In this document: positions 55,977 through 64,000 of the stretch, one piece after another
Numbering within the stretch: the stretch's first letter is position 1
How the letters are laid out: each line of letters opens with the position of its first letter
DNA from: Aquimarina spinulae
GTDB lineage: Bacteria; Bacteroidota; Bacteroidia; Flavobacteriales; Flavobacteriaceae
Assembly: GCF_943373825.1 (NCBI RefSeq)
Contig: NZ_CALSBP010000002.1
Coordinates: forward strand, 2,593,501 to 2,657,500
Length of the DNA: 64,000 nt
Direction: 5' to 3'
Position numbers and translations under genes: made by a program
Notes under the pieces: generated by a model
Told to the model about the DNA's origin: nothing
What the model saw: the letters and a program-made list of their open reading frames with translations, nothing else
Database searches by the model: none

Positions 55977-58103
55977 ATGAGTATCGTTTCTTTTATAGCG
56001 AAGCAGATTCCTGTTTCAGAAAAACAAATTGCTAAAACTATCTCTTTACTAGACGATGGGGCTACGATTCCTTTTATCTCTAGATATCGTAAAGAGATGA
56101 CAGGAGATCTTGATGAGGTAGCTATCGGTGAAATTGTAAAACATAAAACTGCTTTTGAAGCTTTAGTAAAAAGAAAAGAAAGTGTATTAGCCACAATCAA
56201 AGAACAAGAAGCTTTAACACCAGAGTTGGAGAAAAAAATTCTGGCTGCCGATACACTTACACAAGTAGAGGATTTGTATTTACCATACAAGAAAAAAAGA
56301 AAAACCAGAGCTACTGTCGCCAAAGAACTAGGATTAGAACCTTTAGCAAAGATTATTATGCTACAAAAAGAGGAAGAAATCCTTTTTGTAGCTTCGCAAT
56401 ACCTAAACGATACTGTTACTAGTGAAGAGCTCGCATTACAGGGAGCAAGAGATATTATAGCAGAATGGGTTAATGAAGATGAAAAAATAAGAAATAGATT
56501 ACGAAGACTATATCAACGCAAAGCTACAATAACCTCTACCATAATCAAGACAAAAAAGGATGATGTAGCTGCTCAGAAATACTTACAATATTTTGATTGG
56601 GAAGAACCACTGCATAAGTGTCCATCGCATCGGCTATTAGCAATTTTAAGGGCCGAAAACGAAAAAATAGTAAGAGTAAAAATTACAGTACCAGAAGATG
56701 ATGCATTAGATATCATAGATAGTGTGATGATCAAAACAAATGTCGAAGCTTGTACAGATCATATGTTTTTGGCTGGTTCTGATGCTTATAAACGATTGTT
56801 AACACCAGCAATCTCTACAGAAATACTCAATCAATTTAAAGAAAAAGCAGATGATAATGCTATAAAAGTTTTTGCACAAAACTTAAAACAATTACTATTA
56901 GCCTCGCCACTAGGACAAAAGAGAATCCTGGCTTTGGATCCAGGTTTTAAATCAGGATGTAAAGTAGTTTGTCTAGACAATCAAGGTGATTTACTGCATA
57001 ATGAGAATATTTACCCTCACCCTCCACAACGAGAAACTACAGGTGCCATTAAAAAAATACGATCTCTTGTAAATGCATATAAAATTGAGGCTATTGCTAT
57101 AGGAAACGGTACCGCCGCCCGAGAAACAGAAACTTTTATCAAAAAGATACCGTTTGATAAACCAATCCAAGTGTTTATGGTAAATGAAAGCGGAGCTTCA
57201 GTATACTCGGCGTCCAAAATTGCTAGAGCAGAGTTTCCAACTTATGATGTAACTGTGCGGGGTGCAGTATCTATAGGAAGAAGACTAGCCGATCCTTTGG
57301 CAGAATTAGTAAAAATCGATCCAAAAGCTATAGGAGTAGGGCAGTATCAACATGATGTAGATCAAACCAAGCTCAAAAACGAATTGGATACGGTAGTAAT
57401 GAGTTGTGTAAACGGTGTGGGTATTAATGTAAATACCGCTAGTGTTCCGTTATTAAGTTATGTTTCGGGTATCGGTGAAAAACTTGCAGAGAATATTGTA
57501 ACGTATCGATCAGAAAATGGAGCGATACAATCACGTGAAGAACTCAAAAAAGTGCCAAGATTGGGAGGAAAAGCCTATGAACAAGCAGCAGCTTTTTTAC
57601 GAATAACCAGTCCTAAAAACCCACTTGATAATTCTGCAGTACACCCAGAGCGATATAAATTGGTTTCGAAAATGGCAAAAGACGCAGGAGTTCCTATAAA
57701 TGAGTTAATAGGGAATAGAGAGGCCATTACAAAAATCAAACTACAAAACTATATTACCGATGAGGTAGGGCTTCCCACATTAACCGATATTGTTAGAGAA
57801 TTAGAAAAACCCGGTGTAGACCCAAGAAAAAAAGTAACCGTTTTTGAGTTTGATCCTAATGTAAAAACCATAGAAGACATAAAAACAGGAATGAAACTAC
57901 CAGGAATTGTAAATAATATTACAAATTTTGGATGTTTTGTCGATATAGGGATTAAAGAAAGTGGATTAATTCATATCTCAAAATTAGCAAACGAATATAT
58001 TAGTGATGTAAATGCTGTAGTACAATTACATCAACACTTGATGGTAACTGTAATTGATGTTGATATAAACAGAAAAAGAATTCAACTTTCTCTAATAGAC
58101 TAA
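55977..58103 (+). CDS. tex: Tex family RNA-binding transcription accessory protein
   Basis: A 708-residue cytoplasmic nucleic-acid-binding protein. Order: Tex N-terminal helical domain (SIVSFIAKQIPVSEKQIAKT... to about 200), YqgF/RNase H-like core (RILALDPGFKSGCKVVCLD, about 318-440), helix-hairpin-helix region (LLSYVSGIGEKLAENIV, about 485-501) and a C-terminal S1 domain (MKLPGIVNNITNFGCFVDIG, about 640-706). The length is somewhat shorter than E. coli YhgF (about 770). Tex homologues affect transcription and ribosome-linked RNA handling. No operon partner is evident. Confidence 0.95.
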   Translation: MSIVSFIAKQIPVSEKQIAKTISLLDDGATIPFISRYRKEMTGDLDEVAIGEIVKHKTAFEALVKRKESVLATIKEQEALTPELEKKILAADTLTQVEDLYLPYKKKRKTRATVAKELGLEPLAKIIMLQKEEEILFVASQYLNDTVTSEELALQGARDIIAEWVNEDEKIRNRLRRLYQRKATITSTIIKTKKDDVAAQKYLQYFDWEEPLHKCPSHRLLAILRAENEKIVRVKITVPEDDALDIIDSVMIKTNVEACTDHMFLAGSDAYKRLLTPAISTEILNQFKEKADDNAIKVFAQNLKQLLLASPLGQKRILALDPGFKSGCKVVCLDNQGDLLHNENIYPHPPQRETTGAIKKIRSLVNAYKIEAIAIGNGTAARETETFIKKIPFDKPIQVFMVNESGASVYSASKIARAEFPTYDVTVRGAVSIGRRLADPLAELVKIDPKAIGVGQYQHDVDQTKLKNELDTVVMSCVNGVGINVNTASVPLLSYVSGIGEKLAENIVTYRSENGAIQSREELKKVPRLGGKAYEQAAAFLRITSPKNPLDNSAVHPERYKLVSKMAKDAGVPINELIGNREAITKIKLQNYITDEVGLPTLTDIVRELEKPGVDPRKKVTVFEFDPNVKTIEDIKTGMKLPGIVNNITNFGCFVDIGIKESGLIHISKLANEYISDVNAVVQLHQHLMVTVIDVDINRKRIQLSLID

Positions 58104-58361
58104 AGTATACAGACAAAAACCATAGTAATTTCTTGTTTCCATACTAAGCACAAATTAACATTTCTATCAATTTGTCGATTTATGAATTGAAAAGATCCAT
58201 TCATTAGCTGAAACCATATAACTACCAATTCTATATCATAATTATTTTCTGATATGCATATGTTTGATTTTTAAGAATGTCTATTATTTAAGACAAAAGA
58301 ATCAGTAAAAAACACCTGTTTTTAAAGCTTTAAGAAACTCAGGAAATTTTGGTAGGTTATC

Positions 58362-60812
58362 ATGAAAAAATACTTGTTTTTAATTTTAATATTTATTTTT
58401 AAAATTATTTCGGCGCAATCTATCGTCGATGTACATACAGCTAACTCAAATGTTATTGTTGTTGTTCTTGAAATGAGCGTAGAGAATCAGGATGTAATTC
58501 CTTCTACCTCTGGTTGGACTGTAAACGGCACTATTCCTGTTTCTATAGGAAGAGGGGCTAGTGTTTATGACGAAAGAAAGTATGATTGGACCGTGGGATA
58601 TTATGAGATTTTGGTACGACATAATATATATATCGAATTAAATCAAAACTTAGTAAATAATACAAACTATACTATAGTAAGCCCCTATGGTACTACATCG
58701 TTAGCTTTTTCTGATACAGAAGTGTTTTGCGAATCAATTAAAGTAAATCAAGAAGGGTATAGCGGAAATGCAACAGGAAATTATGCCAATTTTGGTTATT
58801 ACGGCGGCAATCTTGGATCCACAATGTTTGATGTGATACCAGACTACCAGATAGTTAATGAGAATAATACTGTGATTACTTCAGGAAAACTAATCTATTG
58901 GGGAGATGATACCGATATAGGACTGGCAACTTCTGGTGAACACGTATACAGGATAGACCTATCAAATGTTCCTGTAGGAGGGCCATACCATATTGTTGTA
59001 AATGGTGTTGGTAGATCTTATTCCTTTGGCGTTGGGAATAATTATTTACGTAAAATAGCCGAAGTTCATGCGCGAGGGATGTTTCATCAACGTTGTGGTA
59101 TCGAACTCAAAAGACCATATACAGAATATGAAAGAGAAATATGCCATGAAGAAAGTGCTTTTACGATGGATACATGGTCTTCTTCGAGTTTTATTGATGT
59201 GCCAGACGATGCAGAAATGCATGCTGTTATAGGTGGATATCATGATGCTGGGGATTTTGACAGACGGCCTTATCATACGGTTATTCCGATAACAATGCTT
59301 TCAACTTTTGAAGCATTTCCTCAAAATTTTATTGACAGGCAATATAATATTCCAGAATCGGGAAATGGAATTCCTGATTTTCTTGATGAAGCTTTATGGG
59401 GCGTTTTAATTTGGGAAAATTTACAACTAAATCAGGATAACTGGGATAACCCAGATGATTTTGGAGGAGTAATGCAAGGAACAGAAACAATGGCGCATCC
59501 AACATATGGAGCACATAGGGCAGATTATGAAGATGATCGCCAATATGGAACTTTTGAGGTTGGGATAAAAACAACTCTTGAAGCAGCCGGAATGTTTGCA
59601 CAAGCTTCCAGAATTATCGAACCTTATGATTCTGACAGAGCTTCGGATTTGTTTGCAAAGGCAGAACAGGCATGGTCTTATATAGACAGAAATTACGTCC
59701 CTGAAACACATCGTGGAGCTATGCTGTATGCTGCGTTGCAAATGTATCTGGTTACTGCGATAGGTAATGATACAGAGGATGCACAGAATAGGTATCATAC
59801 ACTATTTAGAGATGAAGTAATAAACACTATCATTAATGGAGGAACATGGCCCGATCAGTACTTAGGAGGTAATATGTCTGCAACAATTAAATCTTCTCAG
59901 TTTATTAGTTATTTGCTTGTAAGTGATATTTATACAGATCCCACTATAAACGAAGGATTGCTTAATGCGCTCAAATTTCAGGCTGATACTGGGGGATACA
60001 TGGGTTGGAATGAAAATGATTTTCCATATGCGCAAGGTGTTACAAAATATAATGGATGGGGAGCTTCTACTGCACAAGGTAGATATACAGAAGACCTTGG
60101 TTATATGATGCGGTTAAGCACTTCAGAAGAAGATAAGCAGCATTATTATAACCAGATAAGCAATTATGCCAATTATTCTCTAGGACTTAACCCGCAAGGG
60201 CATAGTTATGTAACAGGACTGGGAGATAAACAACCTATAAGTCCGTTACACCTTGATAGTTACTATACCAAATACGGTGAATTACCAGGTGGGGGTACAC
60301 AACCGGTCATCGGAAATGTTCCTGGTATAGTCGTCTATGGCAGTACCGAAGGTAGAAGCGGTCAGCAATATCAAAGAGTTATTACAGACAAACTTTATCC
60401 GGTTTGGGATGACTTACCTGGGTTAAGAAGATGGAGTGACGGATGGTCTCTAGTTAATGGGAATGAATTTACTACCTGGGAAACAATGGTTTGGAACGTA
60501 TGTATGTTTGGAATTCTCTATGACGCTTCTAGTGATGAAACAGTAATAGTAGTAGATGAAGTAGATCAAGTAGATGAATCTTACAACGAACTTATCGTTT
60601 ATCCTAATCCTTCAGAAAATACGATAAATATTAGCTATTCTGAATTAGAAGGAGCCAGAGTAGAGATAATAGATATGATAGGTAAAAGAATTTATCGTGA
60701 AGTAGCGAGTCAAAATGAACACTTTATTAGGCACTCGTTTGCAAAAGGAGTATATTTTTTAACTGTTTCTAAAAAAGGAGAAACTCTCGTTAAAAAATTT
60801 ATTGTTCAATAA
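58362..60812 (+). CDS. T9SS-secreted glycoside hydrolase family 9 protein
   Basis: An 816-residue extracellular glycosidase. The signal peptide spans about residues 1-19 (IISAQ). A CelD-type Ig-like N-domain (about 120-230; IKVNQEGYSG) precedes the (alpha/alpha)6 GH9 catalytic domain (about 235-730). This shows the catalytic aspartate region GGYHDAGDFDRRPYHT (about 290-306), the histidine-bearing loop, and the general-acid segment FTTWETMVWN with Glu near 707. The last ~70 residues (YPNPSENTINISYSELEG to FIVQ) are a type A T9SS sorting domain. GH9 enzymes act on beta-1,4-glucans or chito-oligosaccharides; the specificity cannot be read. A hairpin terminator follows. Confidence 0.9.
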   Translation: MKKYLFLILIFIFKIISAQSIVDVHTANSNVIVVVLEMSVENQDVIPSTSGWTVNGTIPVSIGRGASVYDERKYDWTVGYYEILVRHNIYIELNQNLVNNTNYTIVSPYGTTSLAFSDTEVFCESIKVNQEGYSGNATGNYANFGYYGGNLGSTMFDVIPDYQIVNENNTVITSGKLIYWGDDTDIGLATSGEHVYRIDLSNVPVGGPYHIVVNGVGRSYSFGVGNNYLRKIAEVHARGMFHQRCGIELKRPYTEYEREICHEESAFTMDTWSSSSFIDVPDDAEMHAVIGGYHDAGDFDRRPYHTVIPITMLSTFEAFPQNFIDRQYNIPESGNGIPDFLDEALWGVLIWENLQLNQDNWDNPDDFGGVMQGTETMAHPTYGAHRADYEDDRQYGTFEVGIKTTLEAAGMFAQASRIIEPYDSDRASDLFAKAEQAWSYIDRNYVPETHRGAMLYAALQMYLVTAIGNDTEDAQNRYHTLFRDEVINTIINGGTWPDQYLGGNMSATIKSSQFISYLLVSDIYTDPTINEGLLNALKFQADTGGYMGWNENDFPYAQGVTKYNGWGASTAQGRYTEDLGYMMRLSTSEEDKQHYYNQISNYANYSLGLNPQGHSYVTGLGDKQPISPLHLDSYYTKYGELPGGGTQPVIGNVPGIVVYGSTEGRSGQQYQRVITDKLYPVWDDLPGLRRWSDGWSLVNGNEFTTWETMVWNVCMFGILYDASSDETVIVVDEVDQVDESYNELIVYPNPSENTINISYSELEGARVEIIDMIGKRIYREVASQNEHFIRHSFAKGVYFLTVSKKGETLVKKFIVQ

Positions 60813-60850
60813 TAATTTGATGGTATTCAATATTACATTCAGAAAAATAA

Positions 60851-60881
60851 AAAAACCCAACTCTCATGAAGTTGGGTTTTT
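60851..60881. terminator. bidirectional terminator between the GH9 gene and tatA
   Basis: AAAAACCCAACT / AGTTGGGTTTTT with a 7-base loop and A/T runs on both sides, between convergent genes. Confidence 0.88.
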
Positions 60882-60900
60882 ATGTATTTGAATACAAAAA

Positions 60901-61089
60901 TTATTTTTTTTCGTCAATTTTAGGATCTTCTTCTTCTTTTGAGGCATCCTTAAATTCTTTTATACCACTACCAAGGCCTCTCATTAGCTCGGGAATTTTC
61001 TTTCCACCAAATAAAAGCAATACAATTGCTACAATTAAAGCAATTTGCCATGGGCCAATCATTCCTAAAAATATACTAGATAATATCAT
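60901..61089 (-). CDS. tatA: Sec-independent translocase TatA/E-type protein
   Basis: A 62-residue inner-membrane protein of the twin-arginine translocon. A short N-terminus leads to one membrane helix ([19 protein letters not shown], about residues 13-31), then the conserved amphipathic helix [16 protein letters not shown] and an acidic tail. TatA and TatE types cannot be separated by sequence alone. No tatC is nearby, so the translocon genes are dispersed. A -7 box lies at 61109-61116. Confidence 0.92.
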   Translation of the reverse strand: MILSSIFLGMIGPWQIALIVAIVLLLFGGKKIPELMRGLGSGIKEFKDASKEEEDPKIDEKK

Positions 61090-61108
61090 GATCTTAACTA
61101 TTAGATTA

Positions 61109-61116
61109 CAAAGTTA
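61109..61116 (-). promoter_or_regulatory. -7 box of tatA
   Basis: The minus strand reads TAACTTTG (TANNTTTG), 20 bases before the tatA ATG at 61089. The rest of 61117-61398 is AT-rich with no supported gene. Confidence 0.45.
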
Positions 61117-61398
61117 GCAAGAAATGATTAAATATATGTTTTTAGCTGTTAAAAAACGGATTTTTATATCAATTTTATCAAAATCAATAGACGATTTACA
61201 TATCAAAACCGTTGTGTTTTAATATGGAGTAAGTTGAATTTATCTCTGAAGGAATATTTACATTTCATAAGATTAACTTTTTGTAAGAAAGGCGTTTTTG
61301 ATTGAAATAATAATGTAGTAATTTGATAAAAAGACAAAATTAGAAGGTAAAATATAAATTTCGCAGGTAAAAGGTAAACCCAAGATGAGTTCATTATG

Positions 61399-61406
61399 TA
61401 TATTTG
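61399..61406 (+). promoter_or_regulatory. -7 box of the M23 peptidase gene
   Basis: TATATTTG (TANNTTTG) lies 49 bases before the ATG at 61455. No -33 TTG was found. Confidence 0.4.
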
Positions 61407-61454
61407 CGATTAATGATACCGATTTGATAACATTCTTTATTGAAGATGTAATCT

Positions 61455-62327
61455 ATGGCAAAAAAGAACAAAGAACAAAAAAAAATTACCAAGAAGCTAC
61501 TTAACAAGTATCGCCTGGTTATCCTTAATGAGGATACTTTTGAGGAACGAATATCATTTAAATTAAACAGGCTTAATGTTTTTGTAATGGTTACTATTAC
61601 CTCAATTGTTTTGGTAGCAGGGACCACTTTTTTAATAGCATTTACTCCGCTTAGAGAGTATATCCCGGGATATTCTTCTACTTCACTCAATTTGAGAGCT
61701 AACAGATTGGTGGCTACTACAGATTCTTTGGAGTCGGTGATTAATATAAATCAAGAATATTATAAATCAATCAGAAAAGTACTTACAGGAGATGTAAAAA
61801 CTGTAGAATTTGATATTGATTCTGCAATACAATCCCAAAAGCTAAATCCTGAAGAGATAGATCTTAAACCTTCAGAACAAGATATGAAACTTCGTGAAGA
61901 AGTATCTAAAGAAGATAAATATAGTCTATTCGAAAGTGAAAAATCAAGCTCTGATTTTTCATTGTTTCCGCCGGTAAAAGGTAATATCACTTCTAACTAT
62001 AATATGAATGAAAAACATTATGGTATAGATGTAGCGGTCCCCAAAGATACTCCGGTAAAAGCAGCATCTTCTGGGACTGTAATTTTTTCTGAATGGACAG
62101 CAGAAACTGGTCATGTAATTATACTTAAGCATAGCAATAATTTACTTACAGTATATAAACATAATGCCTCTCTAACCAAGCGACAAGGAGAACAAGTTAA
62201 GGCCGGAGAAGTAATTGCTACAGCAGGCTCTACGGGAGAGTTGTCTACAGGGCCTCATTTACATTTTGAATTATGGCGAGATGGATACCCAACAGATCCT
62301 TCTAACTTTATTGATTTTGAACAATAA
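61455..62327 (+). CDS. M23 family peptidase, membrane-anchored
   Basis: A 290-residue bitopic protein. A basic cytoplasmic N-terminus (KKNKEQKKITKK) precedes one membrane helix (about residues 38-58) and a coiled segment (about 75-165). The LytM/M23 domain (about 180-288) retains the zinc motifs HYGIDVA and HLHFELW, so it can be a catalytically active murein endopeptidase of the MepM type. It ends 6 bases before the GH3-type gene and the two are probably co-transcribed. It may also activate other amidases. Confidence 0.93.
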   Translation: MAKKNKEQKKITKKLLNKYRLVILNEDTFEERISFKLNRLNVFVMVTITSIVLVAGTTFLIAFTPLREYIPGYSSTSLNLRANRLVATTDSLESVININQEYYKSIRKVLTGDVKTVEFDIDSAIQSQKLNPEEIDLKPSEQDMKLREEVSKEDKYSLFESEKSSSDFSLFPPVKGNITSNYNMNEKHYGIDVAVPKDTPVKAASSGTVIFSEWTAETGHVIILKHSNNLLTVYKHNASLTKRQGEQVKAGEVIATAGSTGELSTGPHLHFELWRDGYPTDPSNFIDFEQ

Positions 62328-62333
62328 TTATCT

Positions 62334-63833
62334 ATGTCCTTAAAAACATTAGGAGCTAAAGTATTTGCTAAGCGAATTCGCAAAAAAATTAATAAATGGG
62401 CTTCAAACCCAATAAAAACTCAAGAACAAGTTTTTGCAGACCTTATAGAAAAAGCAAAAAACACGGCCTTTGGTAAAGATCATAATTTTCAGGATATAAA
62501 AACATATTCAGACTTTACACAAAATGTCCCCATACGAGATTATGAAGAATTAAAATCATATGTAAATCGTGTCGTAGCTGGCGAGAATGATGTACTTTGG
62601 CCAGGAAAACCATTATATTTTGCTAAGACATCAGGAACTACAAGTGGAGCAAAATATATTCCTCTTACCAAGGACTCTATGCCTACTCATATTAGAGCGG
62701 CTCGTAATGCGATTTTGTGCTATATTGAAGAAACCAAAAAAGCTGATTTTGTAGATGGTAAGATGATATTTCTTCAGGGGAGTCCAGAGATGAGTGAAAA
62801 AAATGGAATATTATTAGGAAGACTCTCGGGAATAGTGGCGCATTATGTACCAAAATATCTTCAAAAAAATAGAATGCCTAGCTGGGAAACTAATTGTATT
62901 GAAGATTGGGAACAAAAAGTCGATGCTATTGTTGAAGAAACAGTACATCAGAATATGAGCGTGATAAGTGGTATTCCGCCATGGGTACAAATGTATTTTG
63001 AAAAACTACAACAAAAGACAAATAAAACTATAGGAGAACTTTTTAAAGGCTTCGAACTCTTTATATATGGTGGTGTAAATTTTGAACCCTATAAAGCTAC
63101 ATTCGAAAAATTAATTGGTAGAAAAGTAGCTGGTATCGAATTGTATCCGGCTTCAGAAGGGTTTTTTGCATTTCAGGACAGTCAGAATGAAAAAGGAATG
63201 CTATTGCAACTGGATTCGGGGATGTTTTATGAGTTTGTAAAAGCAGATGAATTTTTTGAAAAAAATCCAAAGAGATTAACTATTGGTGAGGTCGAAATAG
63301 GAGTAAATTATGTAATGCTGGTTTCTACTAATGCTGGGTTATGGGCATATAATATTGGAGATACAGTATTGTTTACAAACACATCACCATATAGAGTAGT
63401 TGTTTCTGGTAGAATAAAGCATTTTATTTCAGCATTCGGAGAACATGTGATAGGTAAAGAAGTTGATCAGGCAATTAAGGATGGTATAGAAGCCACTGGG
63501 ATAATGATTAATGATTTTACTGTAGCACCACAAGTTAATCCAGATAAGGGTGAATTGCCCTATCACGAATGGTTTATAGAATTTCTAGAAACTCCAGAAG
63601 ATACAAGAAAATTAGCTTTAGAAATTGAGAATTCATTACGAAAACAGAATTCATATTATAATGATTTGATCGAAGGAAAAATATTGAAAACATTAAAAAT
63701 AACCCCCGTTTCTAAAGACGGGTTTAAAGATTATATGAAATCTGTAGGTAAACTAGGAGGGCAAAATAAACTTCCCAGACTTTCTAATGATAGAAATATA
63801 GTAGATGTACTCACAACTATAATAGACAAATAG
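62334..63833 (+). CDS. GH3 auxin-responsive-promoter-like acyl-adenylate enzyme
   Basis: A 499-residue enzyme of the ANL-type GH3 (plant JAR1-like) family, which adenylates acyl substrates and couples them to amines. The nucleotide loop FAKTSGTTSGAKYIPLT lies near residues 98-114. The segment IELYPASEGFFAFQD (about 277-291) and the C-terminal region with the INDFTVAP and YHEWFIEF patterns match the bacterial GH3 family common in Bacteroidota. The real substrate in bacteria is unknown. It is linked to the M23 peptidase gene upstream. Confidence 0.88.
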   Translation: MSLKTLGAKVFAKRIRKKINKWASNPIKTQEQVFADLIEKAKNTAFGKDHNFQDIKTYSDFTQNVPIRDYEELKSYVNRVVAGENDVLWPGKPLYFAKTSGTTSGAKYIPLTKDSMPTHIRAARNAILCYIEETKKADFVDGKMIFLQGSPEMSEKNGILLGRLSGIVAHYVPKYLQKNRMPSWETNCIEDWEQKVDAIVEETVHQNMSVISGIPPWVQMYFEKLQQKTNKTIGELFKGFELFIYGGVNFEPYKATFEKLIGRKVAGIELYPASEGFFAFQDSQNEKGMLLQLDSGMFYEFVKADEFFEKNPKRLTIGEVEIGVNYVMLVSTNAGLWAYNIGDTVLFTNTSPYRVVVSGRIKHFISAFGEHVIGKEVDQAIKDGIEATGIMINDFTVAPQVNPDKGELPYHEWFIEFLETPEDTRKLALEIENSLRKQNSYYNDLIEGKILKTLKITPVSKDGFKDYMKSVGKLGGQNKLPRLSNDRNIVDVLTTIIDK

Positions 63834-63867
63834 TCCTAATTGAATTTTAATGTTCAGTTAGTATACT

Positions 63868-63875
63868 TATATTTG
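63868..63875 (+). promoter_or_regulatory. -7 box of the partial gene at the window end
   Basis: TATATTTG (TANNTTTG) lies 13 bases before the ATG at 63889. No -33 TTG was seen. Confidence 0.4.
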
Positions 63876-63888
63876 CTAGGAAAAATTT

Positions 63889-64000
63889 ATGGCAAATCTT
63901 ATTTTACAAGGAAGAACAAGAGCTCAGGAAAGCTCTAGTGCAATTGAACGCATGTACATAACTATGCGCCATCTATTTAATAGAGGTTTTTATAAACCCA
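63889..64000 (+). CDS. DUF6909-like protein (partial, N-terminus only)
   Basis: The first 37 codons of a gene cut by the window edge. The N-terminus, with the pattern QGRTRAQESSSAIERMYITM followed by RHLFNRGFYKP, is one that I associate with a conserved Bacteroidota family (DUF6909). This is remembered rather than checked. The function is unknown. Confidence 0.6.
   Translation, partial: MANLILQGRTRAQESSSAIERMYITMRHLFNRGFYKP

Noticed and set aside
61203..61394. 63-codon minus-strand frame between tatA and the M23 gene
   Set aside because: AT-rich intergenic composition and no coherent protein pattern.

Overview
The window looks like chromosomal DNA from a marine-type member of the Flavobacteriaceae (Bacteroidota), possibly near Aquimarina. 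It is AT-rich. Several promoters fit the Bacteroidota -7 consensus TANNTTTG. OmpH is a lipoprotein, and type IX secretion (T9SS) sorting domains and PorP/SprF-type barrels are abundant. No phage, insertion sequence, CRISPR array or rRNA operon was seen.

Layout. 1-20.6 kb is a housekeeping stretch: rnr, a LysE exporter, tRNA-Cys, folB, glnS, an SPFH protein with a small DUF4177-like gene, gltX, an AlkB-type membrane hydroxylase, a DUF4175 protein, ybeY, mnmG and a methyltransferase. Three perfect parS palindromes lie between ybeY and mnmG and a fourth lies 2.4 kb downstream, so this region is probably a ParB-loading centromere near the replication origin. An OmpH/Skp lipoprotein follows at 20.8 kb.

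21.7-49.2 kb is a surface-adhesin island of about 27 kb. It holds two mosaic paralogues with type B T9SS sorting domains (21859 and 24448). Next is a PorP/SprF-like barrel fused to a roughly 460-residue repetitive helix and two SPOR-like domains (26501), then a 4868-residue SprB-like giant adhesin with two large recent tandem duplications (29735). A stand-alone PorP/SprF protein (44435) and a shorter adhesin paralogue with a type A sorting domain (45684) complete it. The genes at 24448, 26501 and 29735 are spaced by 4 and 15 bases and probably form an operon, perhaps continuing into 44435. The likely scheme is that T9SS exports the adhesins and that partner SprF-like barrels retain or present them at the cell surface, as known for SprB/SprF in gliding flavobacteria.

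49.2-64 kb returns to core genes: a DoxX-like protein, holB, pgk, an MltD-like LysM transglycosylase, a DUF4837 lipoprotein, tex, a T9SS-secreted GH9 glycosidase, tatA, an M23 peptidase followed by a GH3-type acyl-adenylate enzyme, and the start of a further conserved gene cut by the window end. Three genes of 55-59 codons were found by direct reading (460-639, 9176-9343 and 51185-51361, all minus strand).

Domain and family names come from remembered sequence patterns, not from database searches. Identities between repeats were judged by eye.
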